A DNA stretch of 64,000 nt from Rhynchopus sp. YZ270_cl-10 (GCA_964035575.1 OZ037844.1:1-64000); one strand, 5' to 3'. Counted from the first letter of the stretch, positions 21,094 through 32,500 are shown. The notes: a model not told the origin generated them from the sequence alone. Made by a program: numbers and translations.

Positions 21094-22278
21094 TCATTGT
21101 GCACGTCTCTGCCGTTTGTGTGCTTGCTGGGGGGATTCGTCTCTGCTGCGTTTCGGACGTGCTTCAACCACAAGCTTGCTCAGCTTGCACTTCACTACTG
21201 CGTCGGACACAGCACTGCTGCAGCCGGTAAGGTGAATACTCTTCAACGAAGTGCAGTTATTAAGAAAGTGCGAACCAATAAACGTAATCTTGCTGAGTGC
21301 TGAAAGATCCAGAGTGGTTAAACCTTTGCAGCTGCTGAGAAAGTAGTTATCGACTTCTGTCACGTTGCTGAGTGGCGAAAGATCCAGAGTGGTTAAACCT
21401 TCGCAGTCGTAGAGAAAGAAGCTACCGAATTCTGTCACGTTGCTGAGCGCTGAAAGATCCAGAGTGGTTAAACCTTTGCAGCTGCTGAGAAAGTAGTCAC
21501 CGACTTCTGTCACGTTGCTGAGTGGCGAAAGATCCAGAGTGGTTAAACCTTCGCAACCGTTGAGAAAGCGATCGCCGACTTCTGTCACGTTGCTGAGTGC
21601 TGAAAGATCCAGAGTGGTTAAACCTTTGCAGCTCCTGAGAAAGTAGTCACCGACTTCTGTCACGTTGCTGAGTGGCCAAAGATCCAGAGTGGTTAAACCT
21701 TTGCAGTCGTAGAGAAAGTAGCTACCGATGCGCGTCAAGTTGCTGAGTGGCGAAAGATCCAGAGTGGTTAAGCCTTCGCAACCGTTGAGAAAGTAGCTAC
21801 CGATGCGCGTCACATTGCTCAACCCTGACAGGTTGATGCTTGTCAACGTTGTGCAATCGTACAGAAAGCTATCACCAACTTCTATCACACACGACACAGC
21901 ACTCAGATCAAGTCTCGTTAATGAACCCGACAAGAATTCATTCGGAATGACAGTCGCAACCTCCGCCTGCAGAAGGAAACACGCCACCTCAGGATCCTCC
22001 ACCTCCTCCAACCGTTTTGCCGTGATGTCCGTCTCACCCAACGCGTGAAGCTCTGCTCGGGCTGCGTACTTCTTAGTTTTCGTGAGGATGATTGTGTCTC
22101 CAGAACTCAGCTGCGTGATGTCCTCTCCTTCCCGCTTCCCTCCGAAGCCCATGTGGAAGCTGTCCTCAGCCAACCCCACTGCAGACGCCACCTTCTGCCG
22201 CATCGTCTCCGTTGTGTCATCCACACCCACCTCGATCATGAACAAGTTGTCGTCATACCCCTTGATGGTTACGTCCAT
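21094..22278 (-). CDS. ubiquitin-like / leucine-rich-repeat protein
   Basis: The ATG at 22278 opens a 394-residue protein. Residues 1-70 look like a ubiquitin fold (MDVTIKGYDD..., then TMRQKVASAVGL, LSSGDTIIL). A spacer with HALGETDITAKR and EDPEVACFLLQAE follows. About nine 25-residue leucine-rich repeats come next (consensus CKGLTTLDLSALSNVTEVG then a YFL-type end), of the BspA/TpLRR kind. The tail is basic (PKRSRDE..., KRQRR) and could be a nuclear signal. The repeats are almost identical at DNA level (75-bp period from about 21290), so the array is young or homogenised. LRRs of this kind bind proteins; a Ubl domain suggests an adaptor role, but function is not shown. Two broken paralogues lie just upstream on the same strand. 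Confidence 0.88.
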   Translation of the reverse strand: MDVTIKGYDDNLFMIEVGVDDTTETMRQKVASAVGLAEDSFHMGFGGKREGEDITQLSSGDTIILTKTKKYAARAELHALGETDITAKRLEEVEDPEVACFLLQAEVATVIPNEFLSGSLTRLDLSAVSCVIEVGDSFLYDCTTLTSINLSGLSNVTRIGSYFLNGCEGLTTLDLSPLSNLTRIGSYFLYDCKGLTTLDLWPLSNVTEVGDYFLRSCKGLTTLDLSALSNVTEVGDRFLNGCEGLTTLDLSPLSNVTEVGDYFLSSCKGLTTLDLSALSNVTEFGSFFLYDCEGLTTLDLSPLSNVTEVDNYFLSSCKGLTTLDLSALSKITFIGSHFLNNCTSLKSIHLTGCSSAVSDAVVKCKLSKLVVEARPKRSRDESPQQAHKRQRRAQ

Positions 22279-22760
22279 TTTGTCTTCTTTTTTGTGTTGC
22301 TCTGTTGTGTGGTGGGGTTGTGGGAGTAGGAGAGGACATCAGAACACTGAAGGAGGCAATCATGGTGTTGTGTCGAAGTGGCGGGTTGAGTGAAGTCAAG
22401 TCGACAGCTGTTAAACCTATGCACCCATCGAGGAAGCAGTCCCCCGATGTCCGTAAGACTGTTGAATGAAGACAAATCGACTGATGTTAAACTGCTGCAG
22501 TTGTAGAGGAAGTGGCTCTCAATGCGCGTGACAGTCGACACAGCACTCAGATCAAGTCGCGTAATCGATGTCCTCGCCAAGAACATAATAGTAATGACAG
22601 TCGTAACCTCCGCCTGCAGAAGCAAACACGCCACCTCAGGATCCTCCACCACCTCGAACCTCTCTGGAGTCAGGTCTGTCTCACCCAACGCATGAAGAGC
22701 TGCTATGGCTTCACACCTTTTTGTCGTCGTGAGGTAGGGGTCCGTTTTCGATGCATGCAC
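22269..22760 (-). pseudogene. fragment of a Ubl-LRR paralogue
   Basis: The frame has no ATG at its head. It matches the neighbouring gene from the end of the Ubl region (LTTTKR) through HALGETDLTPERFE, EDPEVACLLLQAE and the first two LRRs, then diverges after SLTDIGG. The last codons overlap the start region of the intact gene. The Ubl part and most LRRs are missing. Best read as a remnant of a tandem duplication. Confidence 0.75.
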
Positions 22761-22802
22761 CCCTATCCGAGATAGGGGATACGATACATCGTGGAGGTGA
22801 TG

Positions 22803-23147
22803 TTACATAAGTCCATCACCGCCCCTGCTGTGCCCATCCTTCTGCTTCTTCTTGAAGAAGCCTCCCAACGTCGTTTGTCGCCCCTTCGAGGTGTCGTGGT
22901 GGCGACGGCAGCAGTGGTCCAGCGCCCGCTTCTCTTGCACGCAGTTCCCGCACCTCGAGAGTCTGTGTGTAGTGCAAGCTTCGTGTCGGATCGGTAACCC
23001 GTCGTCGTCGGAGTCGTGCGCAAAGCAGCAATGCATCAGGTCTGCCTGGGCGTTCTTAGAGCAGGCATCACACTTCGTTTTCCGGTGCAGCACACATATC
23101 GCAAACTGGAAGATCGGAACCGCTCCTTCAGGTGCCTTCACGGGTGC
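22803..23147 (-). CDS. small Cys/His-rich protein with C-terminal PIP box (partial)
   Basis: A 113-codon open frame with no ATG; it follows a stop at 23148-23150, so a 5' exon or part is missing. It holds two similar Cys/His modules, C-x2-H-x5-C-x2-C...CC-x2-H (CVLHRKTKCDAC...HCCFAH) and C-x2-H-x4-C-x2-C...CC-x2-H (CTTHRLSRCGNC...HCCRRH), likely zinc-binding. Near the end is QTTLGGFF followed by basic residues, a textbook PCNA-interacting motif (QxxLxxFF). This suggests a DNA replication or repair role, or a mobile-element protein that uses PCNA. No known family is recognised. It overlaps, in another frame, the tail of the broken Ubl gene. Confidence 0.5.
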   Translation of the reverse strand, partial: APVKAPEGAVPIFQFAICVLHRKTKCDACSKNAQADLMHCCFAHDSDDDGLPIRHEACTTHRLSRCGNCVQEKRALDHCCRRHHDTSKGRQTTLGGFFKKKQKDGHSRGGDGLM

Positions 23148-24680
23148 TCATGGTGTCGGTAGCGAGCATGCGCAGATGTCTCCTGTTCAGCCCGCTGGAG
23201 GAATGGTAGTGCCCTCCTGCCCCTAACTTCTGTGGAGGGGTATGCCGTCTCAGCAGAATACTCTGCTGAGGTGGGGTTCATTTTTTTTTTACACAAAGGG
23301 GTTCATTTTTTTTTTACACAAAAAACTATGTTAAGACGAAATCCTACCGATGTGCCTACATGGGGCGTCCCCCGTCAGTAGTGTGCCAGATGAGGGGCAC
23401 GAAGCGAAAAGCGGTCAAAGGTGCAGGCCTGTGTAGCAGCAGGTCTGGAGAGTTGCGGCAACTCGTCTGCTGAGCGTGTGAAGTATCAAGGCAGAGGTTC
23501 GCTGTCCAAGTAAAACCTACCCTGGTCATCCTCTGCCTGTTTTGTTATCTGTCGTGATTGTTTGTGTTTGTGGGCGGGATCAGATGGGTGGAGGGTGTTT
23601 GCTTTTTGTTTAGCTTGGAGAAGGGCCACTCTCGCACACTCCTTGTTATCTATCATCTAGTTTCATTTTTTCATGCATCCCCAAAGTATGTAGACAGAGT
23701 CAAGACCACCTTGGCCAAAAGGGTTTTTTCACCACACTTTTCTTTTGCTTCCATTCGTGGAAGCGTTTGCTTTTCTTCTGTTCCTGGCCTGACGTGTGTT
23801 CAACAGGTGTGCTATTTTTACTGAGTGGAATCCATTTTTCTTTTTCCAGGTGAGGCACTAAAACAAGACATCCTGCAGACAACGAAACAATGGGCACGTG
23901 TGTTTTTTATTCTCCCTTCCCTTCTTTTCAGTAAGGAGGTTTAGGTCTTCTTTTTTTCCTTTTTTTGCCCCATAAGTGTGACGCCTGTGTATTCAAATTG
24001 ATTAAAAAGAATAAAAAACAAACACACGATGCAGTTTCTTGTTTTGTTTAGGAGGAAGTGGCCACTTACTTTACTTTACCGCCCACCTTTTATACTAAAA
24101 CTTGAAACACCGACCTTTTTTGGTCATCATTTTTTCATTTCCTTTTTCCTTTTCCATTTTCCTGTTCATTTTATTGTCTTTATTGTTTACTCCATTCTTC
24201 CTTTTTCCTTTCTTCTATTCTCACATACAAAAAAAGACCAAGTACATAAAAGAGAAAAAAAAAAATACTCTGCTCGTGTTGCGTCGTCGTGTCCAACTCC
24301 GGCGCCCAAGTCCACGGGTAGAGGTCTTCCTGCAGGCGCGGGTTCGCCCCTTCCGGATTGCTCCACTTGGAACGCGTGATGAGGATGCGCACCATCATCT
24401 TCTGCAGGTCTGCAACACGGGCGTAGTCCAAAGGTGTGTCCGGTGTGCACATGCCACAGATAGCGAGACAGTTTGGCCAGGTCGTTCTGTCAATGTCCAA
24501 CAGCAAGGGGTACTCCGCACGACTTTTTGTTGTCGTGAGGAAAATCGTGTCCCCAGCACTCACTCGCTGCGTCATGTCCGCTCCTTCGTCCATCGCTTCG
24601 TCTCCGAAACTCATGCCAAAGCTGTTTTCAGGCAGCCCCACTGCAGACGCCACCTTCCGCCGCATGTCCTCCACTGTGTC
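23128..24680 (-). pseudogene. Ubl-family gene split by a SINE-like insertion
   Basis: The right part (24275-24680) encodes TVEDMRRKVASAVGLPEN... and VSAGDTIFLTTTK, the second half of the same Ubl domain as the 21-22 kb gene. It is preceded in frame by a stop, so the first strand of the Ubl fold is lost. It continues into sequence unlike the LRR gene and is interrupted after ...TTQHEQS by the element at 23268-24265. Beyond it the frame resumes (LLRRHTPPQK...) and ends near 23128. Paralogue of the LRR gene's N-terminus; non-functional as it stands. Confidence 0.65.
23268..24265 (+). mobile_element. SINE-like retroelement, copy 2
   Basis: This 998-bp copy is inverted relative to the one at 12530-13498. 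It is flanked by the 9-bp duplication TACTCTGCT (23259-23267 and 24266-24274). On the plus strand it starts GAGGTGGGGTTCATT, with the GGGGTTCA...ACACAAA head doubled, and ends in 11-12 A. The two copies are nearly identical in the body and differ mostly at head and A-tail. Confidence 0.88.
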
Positions 24681-26040
24681 AGCCAGTCATGACACTCACA
24701 ACAGACGACAACAACGCGTTTGTATTCTTTTTGCATGTCCCTATGTAGTAGACAACATCCTCAGGGAAGATGGCGCCACGTAGTATCACTTAAGCAGCGC
24801 CTGCATGATAACTAGTGGAGGGAAGTGGTGGAAAAACACACACGGAACAATCCTCCTCAACACAGGTCCACTTCTACTCTAGGCAAAAACAGCCTAAAAA
24901 CAGGAAAAAGGGGGGAAGAATAAAAGGAGAGGTTGGGGAAAGGAGGGGATGCGTCCAATGAAAATCACGTCAGTAGAAAAATTCGAGAATGTAGGTTTTA
25001 TTATTTTGCGAAGAGTTGTTTCGGGGATTGGTGGAAGGAGGAGCAAACGAATGATCAATAAAATATTACAACAAGAAAATGTGGACTAAACCCGCCTACA
25101 CTGTGGGTTAGCGTTAAAATCAGAAGTTGGATGTGCGCATCCAATCAATCCGTCTTCGAAACTCATCATGGGAAAGGGGAAAACAATCTTTCATGATAGT
25201 TTTTGAAGAAAAAGGTGGAGTAGAAAAGCCGTAACAAAGAATCAAGATGGCATCGTCGCCACCTTGTTGTTGAAAAATACATCAAAAAACACAATGATCT
25301 TGATCGAAAATACAGGAAAAGTGCCTCATTCCAGGTACAGTCTTCTACAAGACTGAGTACAACGCGAACACCCAGGATTCTTTACTGTTTTGCACAAATA
25401 TGCAAACAAAATTATTTTCCCCGAGGTTAAAGTACGTTTGATCACGTCGTCGTGCACATAGTGATTTTCACCCTAAATGGAACTGGAGATTGCACCACGA
25501 ACAAAAAATGAAAAAAAGAAGAGAAATGAAACAGCGCGTGGTCTTTCTCTGTTATCTGTAGACGAAAACTCTGTTGATTCTGAAAAACAGGAGGTAAAAA
25601 AATCGCAAAAAGGAAAAATGAGGGGTTGAAAAAAATGTGGAAAACCTGCTTCCTCATTGGGATGAATAAGGCAGGTTCTCTTTTTTTTCTTTGAAAAAAA
25701 CTTTGAAGTCTTTCTTCTTTTTTTTTGAAAAATATATAAAACCTTGAACAGAAGAACACCAAACCCACCACAATAGGTCTAACCTGTTGTATTGATTAAT
25801 TATGGTGTGGGAGGGGGGCGCGAGAATCGTCTTCGGGTGTACCAAAAGAAGTACACAAGTGCCCGCATATCAAACCGTTTGCGTCTAGTCCTCTACAAGA
25901 CTAAACACAATTACTGCACCAAAAAAAACCATGCGCGGTGCTACCTCTTCGTCACGACCATATTGAAAAGCAGGAAAAGTAGAAAAGCAGAGTCCTAGCT
26001 TGCCTGGGTCAGTGGGTCAAGCTGACCCAAGTGCCTGGGT
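24681..26040. other. AT-rich spacer without recognisable genes
   Basis: Long A- and T-runs and short open frames with no protein character on either strand. Confidence 0.55.
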
Positions 26041-26300
26041 CGCGACCCACGAAAAAAAAAAAAAAAGGGAATTAATTACTGGGGGGGGGGGGGGCGAATA
26101 AGAGATCAGGGGTGAATAAGAGATCAGGGCCGAAAAGAGATCAGGTTGAGATTTTGGGGTTTTTTTTTTTTTTTTTTTTTTTTTTGCATGCGCATGCTGT
26201 CCTCTAAATCGGATTTAGGATTCAGGATTTTCTATAAGAAAATTTTATAAGAAAATTTTATTTTTGCCGGTGAAAAAATTTTCATATGGATATGGGGCAG
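26041..26300. other. homopolymer-rich spacer
   Basis: Contains A-, G- and T-runs (26050-26185), short GGGTC/GACCC inverted repeats just before it, and a TATAAGAAAATTTTATAAG-type stretch at 26232-26262. No gene. Confidence 0.6.
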
Positions 26301-26309
26301 TGTCTTTTT

Positions 26310-26630
26310 TAGGGAGGTCGGAATAATTTCCTGGTAGAACAGTGGTTGAACCACGGGAGTACCCTGGGGAACTGAGTTACTGACCGCACCGTGAAATCCC
26401 AGGCTGTCCCCTAATTTTTTTTGCCTGCGGCGCCATTATTTATTACTTTTTTGCTCCGCAAAAAAGGGTTCGTTGACTGACTCTGTAGTGTAAAAAGCTA
26501 CATTTTACACCGTACCCTATTATTTTTTCGCCTGCGGCGCCATTTTGTGTTATTCCTTTTGCTCCGCAAAAGGAAAATAAAATACAGTTCCCTATGTTTC
26601 CAATGTCTTCGCTGGTCAGAACTGAAAAAC
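26310..26630. repeat. dispersed hairpin repeat, copy 1
   Basis: Shares with copies at 27880-28022 and 28598-28860 the order: GACCGCACC block, CAGGCTGT-like block, T-run, GCCTGCGGCGCCATTTT, the self-complementary TTTTTTGCTCCGCAAAAAA, GGGTTCGTTGA...CTCTG, a hairpin GTGTAAAA...TTTTACAC, then T-run and GCCTGCGGCGCCATTTT again. The part before the first T-run has some likeness to the 3' half of 5S rRNA (GAGTACC...GACCGC). Non-coding mobile repeat of unknown class. Confidence 0.7.
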
Positions 26631-26767
26631 ATCTTGGGGGAAACACAAACTGACCCCAAAAATCTTGAAATCTGATTCTTGGATAAGGCACTGTGGTGGG
26701 GAGAAAAATGTGACCGCCCCGCACTGCGGGCCTACAACAACAAAAAAAATCTTCTCCTGTTGTGCGC

Positions 26768-26800
26768 GAAAAATTTTCGCGCGCAGCGCGAAAATTTTTT
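26768..26800. repeat. perfect AT/GC palindrome
   Basis: AAAATTTTCGCGC is followed after 3 nt by its exact complement, a 13-bp stem. Confidence 0.85.
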
Positions 26801-26944
26801 TTTCTATAAGAAAATTTTGAGATTTAAAAATCAGAAAAATCCTGATTTTTCCCGGATTTAAGGACATGCTTGTGCATGCGCCAGGGTTTTATCTTGAAAT
26901 TTTTTTTTGAAATTTTACCCTGTCTACCCGGTCTGGCAAAAAAG

Positions 26945-27668
26945 TGGTCAAAATATTTTGAGAAAAGTTCGATTTCGGCCTCGAAAATTACCGTGACACC
27001 GATTTGTCACGGAATTTTGTCACGGAATTTTTTTGAAAGATTCGATTTCGTGACAAAAAAAAATCGATTTCGTGACAAACCGATTTTTTCATTGACACAC
27101 AAAATTCGATTTCGTGACAAACCGATTTTTTCATTGACAAAAAAAATTCGATTTCGTGACAAATCCAAAAATTCAGTGACAAAAAAATGTCAATGAAAAA
27201 ATGGATTTTGTCAAGGAAACCGAACTTTTTGTCACGGAAAAAGTCGTGACAGAAATGGATTTTGTCAAGGAAACCAAACTTTTTGTCACGGAAAAAGTCG
27301 TGACAGGGCACTGGGTACTGGGTACACTGGATACAAGGATAAAAGTCGTGAAAGAGCAACCACAGCTCCACATGACAAACACAAAAGTGTCCAGTCACGT
27401 GGGGCATGCATGCACTGAGGAGATAATGATCCAACAATTTACAAGAAAGATTACTTAACCTACTGCTGGAAATTGCCAGGTCGTAGTAACACACGAAGTG
27501 TGCCTCCGTTCGGGAAGACCGGATATTCTAGAGATTGTCACGAAATCGAACTTTTTTTGTCACGAAATCGAATCTTTCAAAAAAATTCCGTGACAAAGTA
27601 CCGTGACAAATCGGTGTCACGGGTATTTTCGAGGCCGAAATCGAACTTTTCTCAAATATTTTTTTTGC
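26945..27668. repeat. inverted repeat with about 130-bp arms
   Basis: The left arm (about 26945-27078) and right arm (about 27536-27668) are reverse complements with few differences, sharing for example AAGTTCGATTTCGGCCTCG and GTGACACCGATTTGTCACGG. The interior has direct subrepeats TTCGATTTCGTGACAAACC (27056-27170) and a 53-bp block twice (27199-27306). No transposase frame is visible; a MITE-like or foldback element is possible. Confidence 0.8.
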
Positions 27669-27879
27669 CTCCGGCGAAAATGTCTTTTTGCTTTTTTTCC
27701 CCCAAAAATTTTTTTTTATTTCTGGCTCGTCCGTTCGCCTAATAAGAGATGCCACATCTCTTATTCGCCCCCCCCCAGTAATTTGGAAATTGGGAAATTC
27801 TGATTTTTTTCCCTCTTTGGGGGGCCCACCAACTTTTCTGGGGTAAGAAAAAAATATAGACAAAAAAATCCGGCACCGT

Positions 27880-28022
27880 CCAGGGCTGGACCCAATTTTT
27901 TTTGCCTGCGGCGCCATTTTTCCTTTTTTGCTCCGCAAAAAAGGGTTCGTAGAGTGACTCTGTGGTGTAAAAAGCTACATTTTTACACCGTACCCTAATT
28001 TTTTTCGCCTGCGGCGCCATTT
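27880..28022. repeat. dispersed hairpin repeat, copy 2
   Basis: Shortened copy of the 26310 repeat with the best hairpin: GGTGTAAAAA, a 6-nt loop, and TTTTTACACC. Confidence 0.7.
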
Positions 28023-28597
28023 TATATATTTTGTGTTGGGTGATCTATGAACGGGGAGTGATTTTTATGGTTATAGTAGCGTTCCATTTAACGTTGTGAG
28101 CAACTCACTAGTCGTAGTGACCAAAATTTGTATCAGTCAAGAACTTGTCCATTTTTCTGAAATGACCCCACCACAGTGAGGGTAGAGCTCGGAAAACCCA
28201 AAAAAGCCAAGACAAGCCCCCCAAGGCCCAAAACCTCTGCTGACCCAAAAAAAAAATTCTGACCCAGATTTGGCATTTTTTTTCAAAACCAAGCTAGGAC
28301 CCTGTAGAAAAGTAGAACTCAAAAAAAAAAAAAAAAGAGTAGTTGAAACCAGGCCTGTTTCTAAATCCGGTCCCCGTCCCCAGATTTGGGAAAATAAATT
28401 TTTTTCCCGCACTTTTTTTCCCGCCGTCTCTACTGCGTTTTAGGGGTTCACAGGGGCTCAGAGGAGCCCGAGAAAAAATACCACGTGTCTGGATGAGACC
28501 GCTCATGCAAAATAACCAGTTTTTGGGGGAGGGAAAAAAAAGGGGGGGAGGGGTGCCGAATCCAGAACGGCCCCCCACCATCACCAAGTCCCCCTGT

Positions 28598-28860
28598 GGT
28601 TGAACGGGAGTACCTTGGGGAAGTGGGTTGCTGACCGCACCATCCAGGCTGTACCTCAATTTTTTTTTTGCCTGCGGCGCCATTTTTCATTTTTTGCTCG
28701 CAAAAAAGGGTTCGTTGAGTGACTCTGTGGTGTAAAAAGTTAGATTTACACCGTGCCCTAAATTTTTTTTTGCCTGCGGCGCCATTTTTTTGTATTTTTT
28801 TTGCTCCGCAAAAAAAAATACAGTCCATCTGTTCCCAATGTCTTCCCTGGTCAGCAGCGC
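28598..28860. repeat. dispersed hairpin repeat, copy 3
   Basis: Same block order as copy 1, including the GAGTACC...GACCGCACC head and the tail ending ...CAATGTCTTCCCTGGTCAG. Confidence 0.7.
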
Positions 28861-29571
28861 CGAAAATTATCTCATGGACCACACTTCGCTGAGGCGGTGC
28901 ACGAACCAATGGTTCATTTTCTTTCAAGTCTGCCTCGATAAAGAAATCTCTGAAACTCATACAGAAAACAGTGGTAGTTTTTCCGAGAGACCACAAAGTG
29001 AGGTGGGCAAACGCCACTTTCGGAGGATTACTGCAGCCCTGGCCAACCTGGAGCCCTCCATCACCGTCGGCACAAGTACCCCCTCCGCCATTCTCCCACA
29101 CTATACGTGAGGACGATTTTGCGCTGCGTATGAGCAAGGGGCCAGCCCATATCAGCTTTGTCTAAAAATCCCTCCACCCATCACCCAAATATGGCCCAGA
29201 TTGTGTTCAAATGGGTCAAATTTTCACAGCGCTTCCCAAATTTGTCATGGAGGCGGGCGCAAAGCGCAAAAAAACCCCGAAAAAGGGCACAAAAATCACA
29301 CAAAAAAGACGCGAAAAGGGCGGGAAAAAAACCGGTCCCCAGCCGAAAAAACCCCGGAAAATAGGCCCGTCACGGTTCAGGCCTGGTTGAAACCTGCTAA
29401 AACGCATCTCAGTCGAGCTCATGCAAAGGGTAACTCCAGCAAAAAAACAAAAATGCGGTGTTTCAAAAAAAAAAAAAAATGGGACCAGAAAAATAGGTCC
29501 ACAAAAAAAAAATCTCAAAAAGTAACAAAGGTGCGAAACATGGTAAAACAAAGTACAAACTAAGGACGGAA
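28861..29571. other. spacer downstream of the ABC transporter
   Basis: No gene seen. About 29370-29440 shares a GCATCTCAGTCG...CATGCAAAGGGT block with 50246-50335. Confidence 0.5.
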
Positions 29572-32500
29572 TCACAACACACCTGCCTGCTGCGCCAGTG
29601 TATAGAAAATACCCTCCTTGTCAGCCGCAAGCTCGTCAAACGTTCCGTACTGCCCCACCTGACCAATGCCCGTTGTCTTGTCTGTGGTCATGACAAGGAT
29701 CTTGTCGGAGTCAACAATGGTGTGCAGCCGGTGTGCAATCGTCAGCACAGTGCAGTGAGCAAAGGCGGACCGCAGTGTCTTCTGGATGAGGGTGTCGGTG
29801 TGCACGTCCACAGAGGCCGTCGCCTCGTCCAGAAGCAGGAAACGTCTGTCCAGCACCAACGCACGCGCGAGGCACAGCATCTGCCGCTGTCCCACCGACA
29901 ATGAGTCGTCCGTCACAGTGACCTCCAGCACACTCTCCCCCGCCTCAGCGCGCTCTGCAAGGTGCTCGTGCAGGTGGCACTTCCGCAACGCCTCTTCCAC
30001 CTGCACGTCTGTCGCTGTGTGGAACGGGTCGATGTTCCTCCGGATCGTCCCCGACAGCAGCACGGGCTCCTGAGGGATGATCGCAAACAGCTTACGCAGG
30101 TCGCGCACGCTGAACTTCGTTGCGTCCACACCATCGATCTTCATGCGGTACCCGCTCTCAGGGTGCATCAGACGGAACAGAGCCTTCAGCAGTGTGCTCT
30201 TCCCACTCCCTGTCCGTCCCACAATGCCGACCTTGTGTCCCGCCTCCACCGTCAGGTTCACGTCTTTCAGTACAAGGGGCAGACCCTCACGGTACCGCAC
30301 AGACATGGACGCAATTTCAAGTTTCCCTGCTGGCGGCTTCCAGTCTTTCTCAGGCGTCGCAACTGCAGCGAGTCTGTCCTCCTCACGCTCCTCAGGCTTC
30401 AGTTCGCAGTACTCAAACACACGTTCCGTCGAGTTCATTGCGAGGTTAAGCCGTTGACGGCTTAACACTACTTGCGAAACCATCAATACCACGAATACTC
30501 CTTCGTAAAGCACAAACCCGATGGACGAAGCGGAGAGCGAATTTCTGGTTGGTATGAGTAAAAGGATCATGGACCCCATCACCACAGCCGACAAGAGAGT
30601 AATGCGGAGACGAACCCACTCAAAGGAGTAGCGCTCAGACATGAACATCGCGTGGTTCACGTCCATGGCCACCACTTGGTCGAAACGCACGCTGCTCTGC
30701 TTCCCGTACGCACGGATCACTGCAAGTCCACGAAGGTTCTCTGCAAATATGTTCGATGCTGGGCTTTTTGTGACGTTGAAGAACCGACGGCACACCAGAC
30801 TGCATTTGTCGCGCCAAGCAGTGAAGACCAATATGCCCAGTACAACTGCCAGAACTGGGATAAAGTATTGCAGCGTAAGGCAGATGATCAACAGGGAAGC
30901 ACAAACTGCGGCGATTAAGACTATAAACTGGAAAAGGTACATCGGCACAGATACGTCCACCCTGTCCCAGTCGTTGGCAAAGCGGGTGAGGATTCTCCCA
31001 ACAGGTGTCGTGTCAAAGAATGACACAGGGCAGGCGAGGGTGGTCAGGAACTCTTTCCTGTACAATTCCAAGCTTGTTCTCGCCGTACCCTTAGCGAACC
31101 ACACCCCAGCAAGATACAGCAGCGTCAGCGAAAACGACACAATACCAGCGTACACAAGAAACCACATGTATGTTGGGCTGTCACCAATAATGTATCCGTT
31201 GTAAAAGAACACCGACTGTTCCACCCCTTCTGTTGTGTACCATCCTGCCCAGATCACCGAGAACTTCTCTCCCAATAAATACAAAGTTATCGCCACAGAG
31301 AACACCACCCAATAAAACCAGCCCCCGAAGTAAGACATGTACTTGATGTAGGTGCTGTACGTCACTGCGCCGTCCTCCAAATCCTCTGCCTCCACAAGCT
31401 CGTGCCGACGCATGAACCCATCCTGCTTGAATGCCGACGTACACGACGCTGTGTTTGCCTCAACCACCACCTCCTCGTCCTCCGCAGCACCAACCTCTCG
31501 CTGGTCGGCGTCCTCCACAGATTTCCGGTACTCTGCACACAGCTGCTCCATCACAGAGCCCTGCCTCGGGTTCGCCACGTCCACAGACTCCAGTGTGTAG
31601 GCATCGCTGCCCTGCACCCGCTCCAGACACAGTACCTTGTCTGCGTGCTTTGCATACTGCAGCTGGTTCGTCACAAGGATGCGTGTCTTCCCCGCAAGGC
31701 GCTTCTGGATCGTCTCCTCGAAGATGTGCAGACCTACGTGTGCGTCAACAGCAGACAGCACGTCGTCCAGCAGGTAGATGTCTGCATCCGAGTACACAGC
31801 ACGCGCAAGGGCGACACGTGCCTTCTGTCCGCCAGAGATGTTGATCCCCTTCTCGCCAATCATCGTCGCGTCGCCGTCAGGGAACTGTGTAGACAGGTCG
31901 TGCAGCAGCGCCACTCCCGCCACAGCAGATTCGTAGTCCTCCCGGCTGCAGCCCTTCGCCGTGCCACGCCTACCCCACTCTACGTTGTCACGGATGCTTC
32001 CACTCAGGATCCATGCTGTTTGCGGGCAGTACGCAACAGACCCACCCACATGCACGTCGCCTGCCGAAGCCGCCACCTCATGCAGCAACCCCTGCAGGAA
32101 CGTAGACTTCCCTGTCCCCACCTTCCCCACAATCACCACCAGCTCTCCACGTGCCGCCTCAAAGTTGATGTCCGCCACACTCTGCCCACCCGACCCCTCT
32201 CCATCCACAGAGCATTCCGCAAAGGGCTCGTTGTTCTGCACCACCGCAGCCTTCTCACGGCGCCACCCAAACATACCCCCCGAGACTGTCACACATCCAT
32301 CCTGCGCAACGTCTGCTTGAGGTGCTGCTTCGTCTCTGCACAGAAAGTTCTGAACGCGCCGGAGTGCACTCAAGGACTGCACAACTGCCCCCAGGATAGC
32401 TGGGAAGAAGCCGATTGTCATACGGAACAGCTGTGTCAAGATGAAGAGGCTGAAGACGTTCTCTGTGTTTACGTCGTCAATCAGCGCGTAGGTAACCAAA

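Noticed and set aside
12530-24265. An 11.7-kb DNA transposon with 1-kb terminal inverted repeats
   Set aside because: Each 'terminal repeat' has its own 9-bp target duplication and an A-tail, so they are two separate SINE-like insertions in opposite orientation.
26310-26412. A functional 5S rRNA gene
   Set aside because: Only the 3' half shows loose likeness; the 5' half and box A/IE/C elements are not recognisable.
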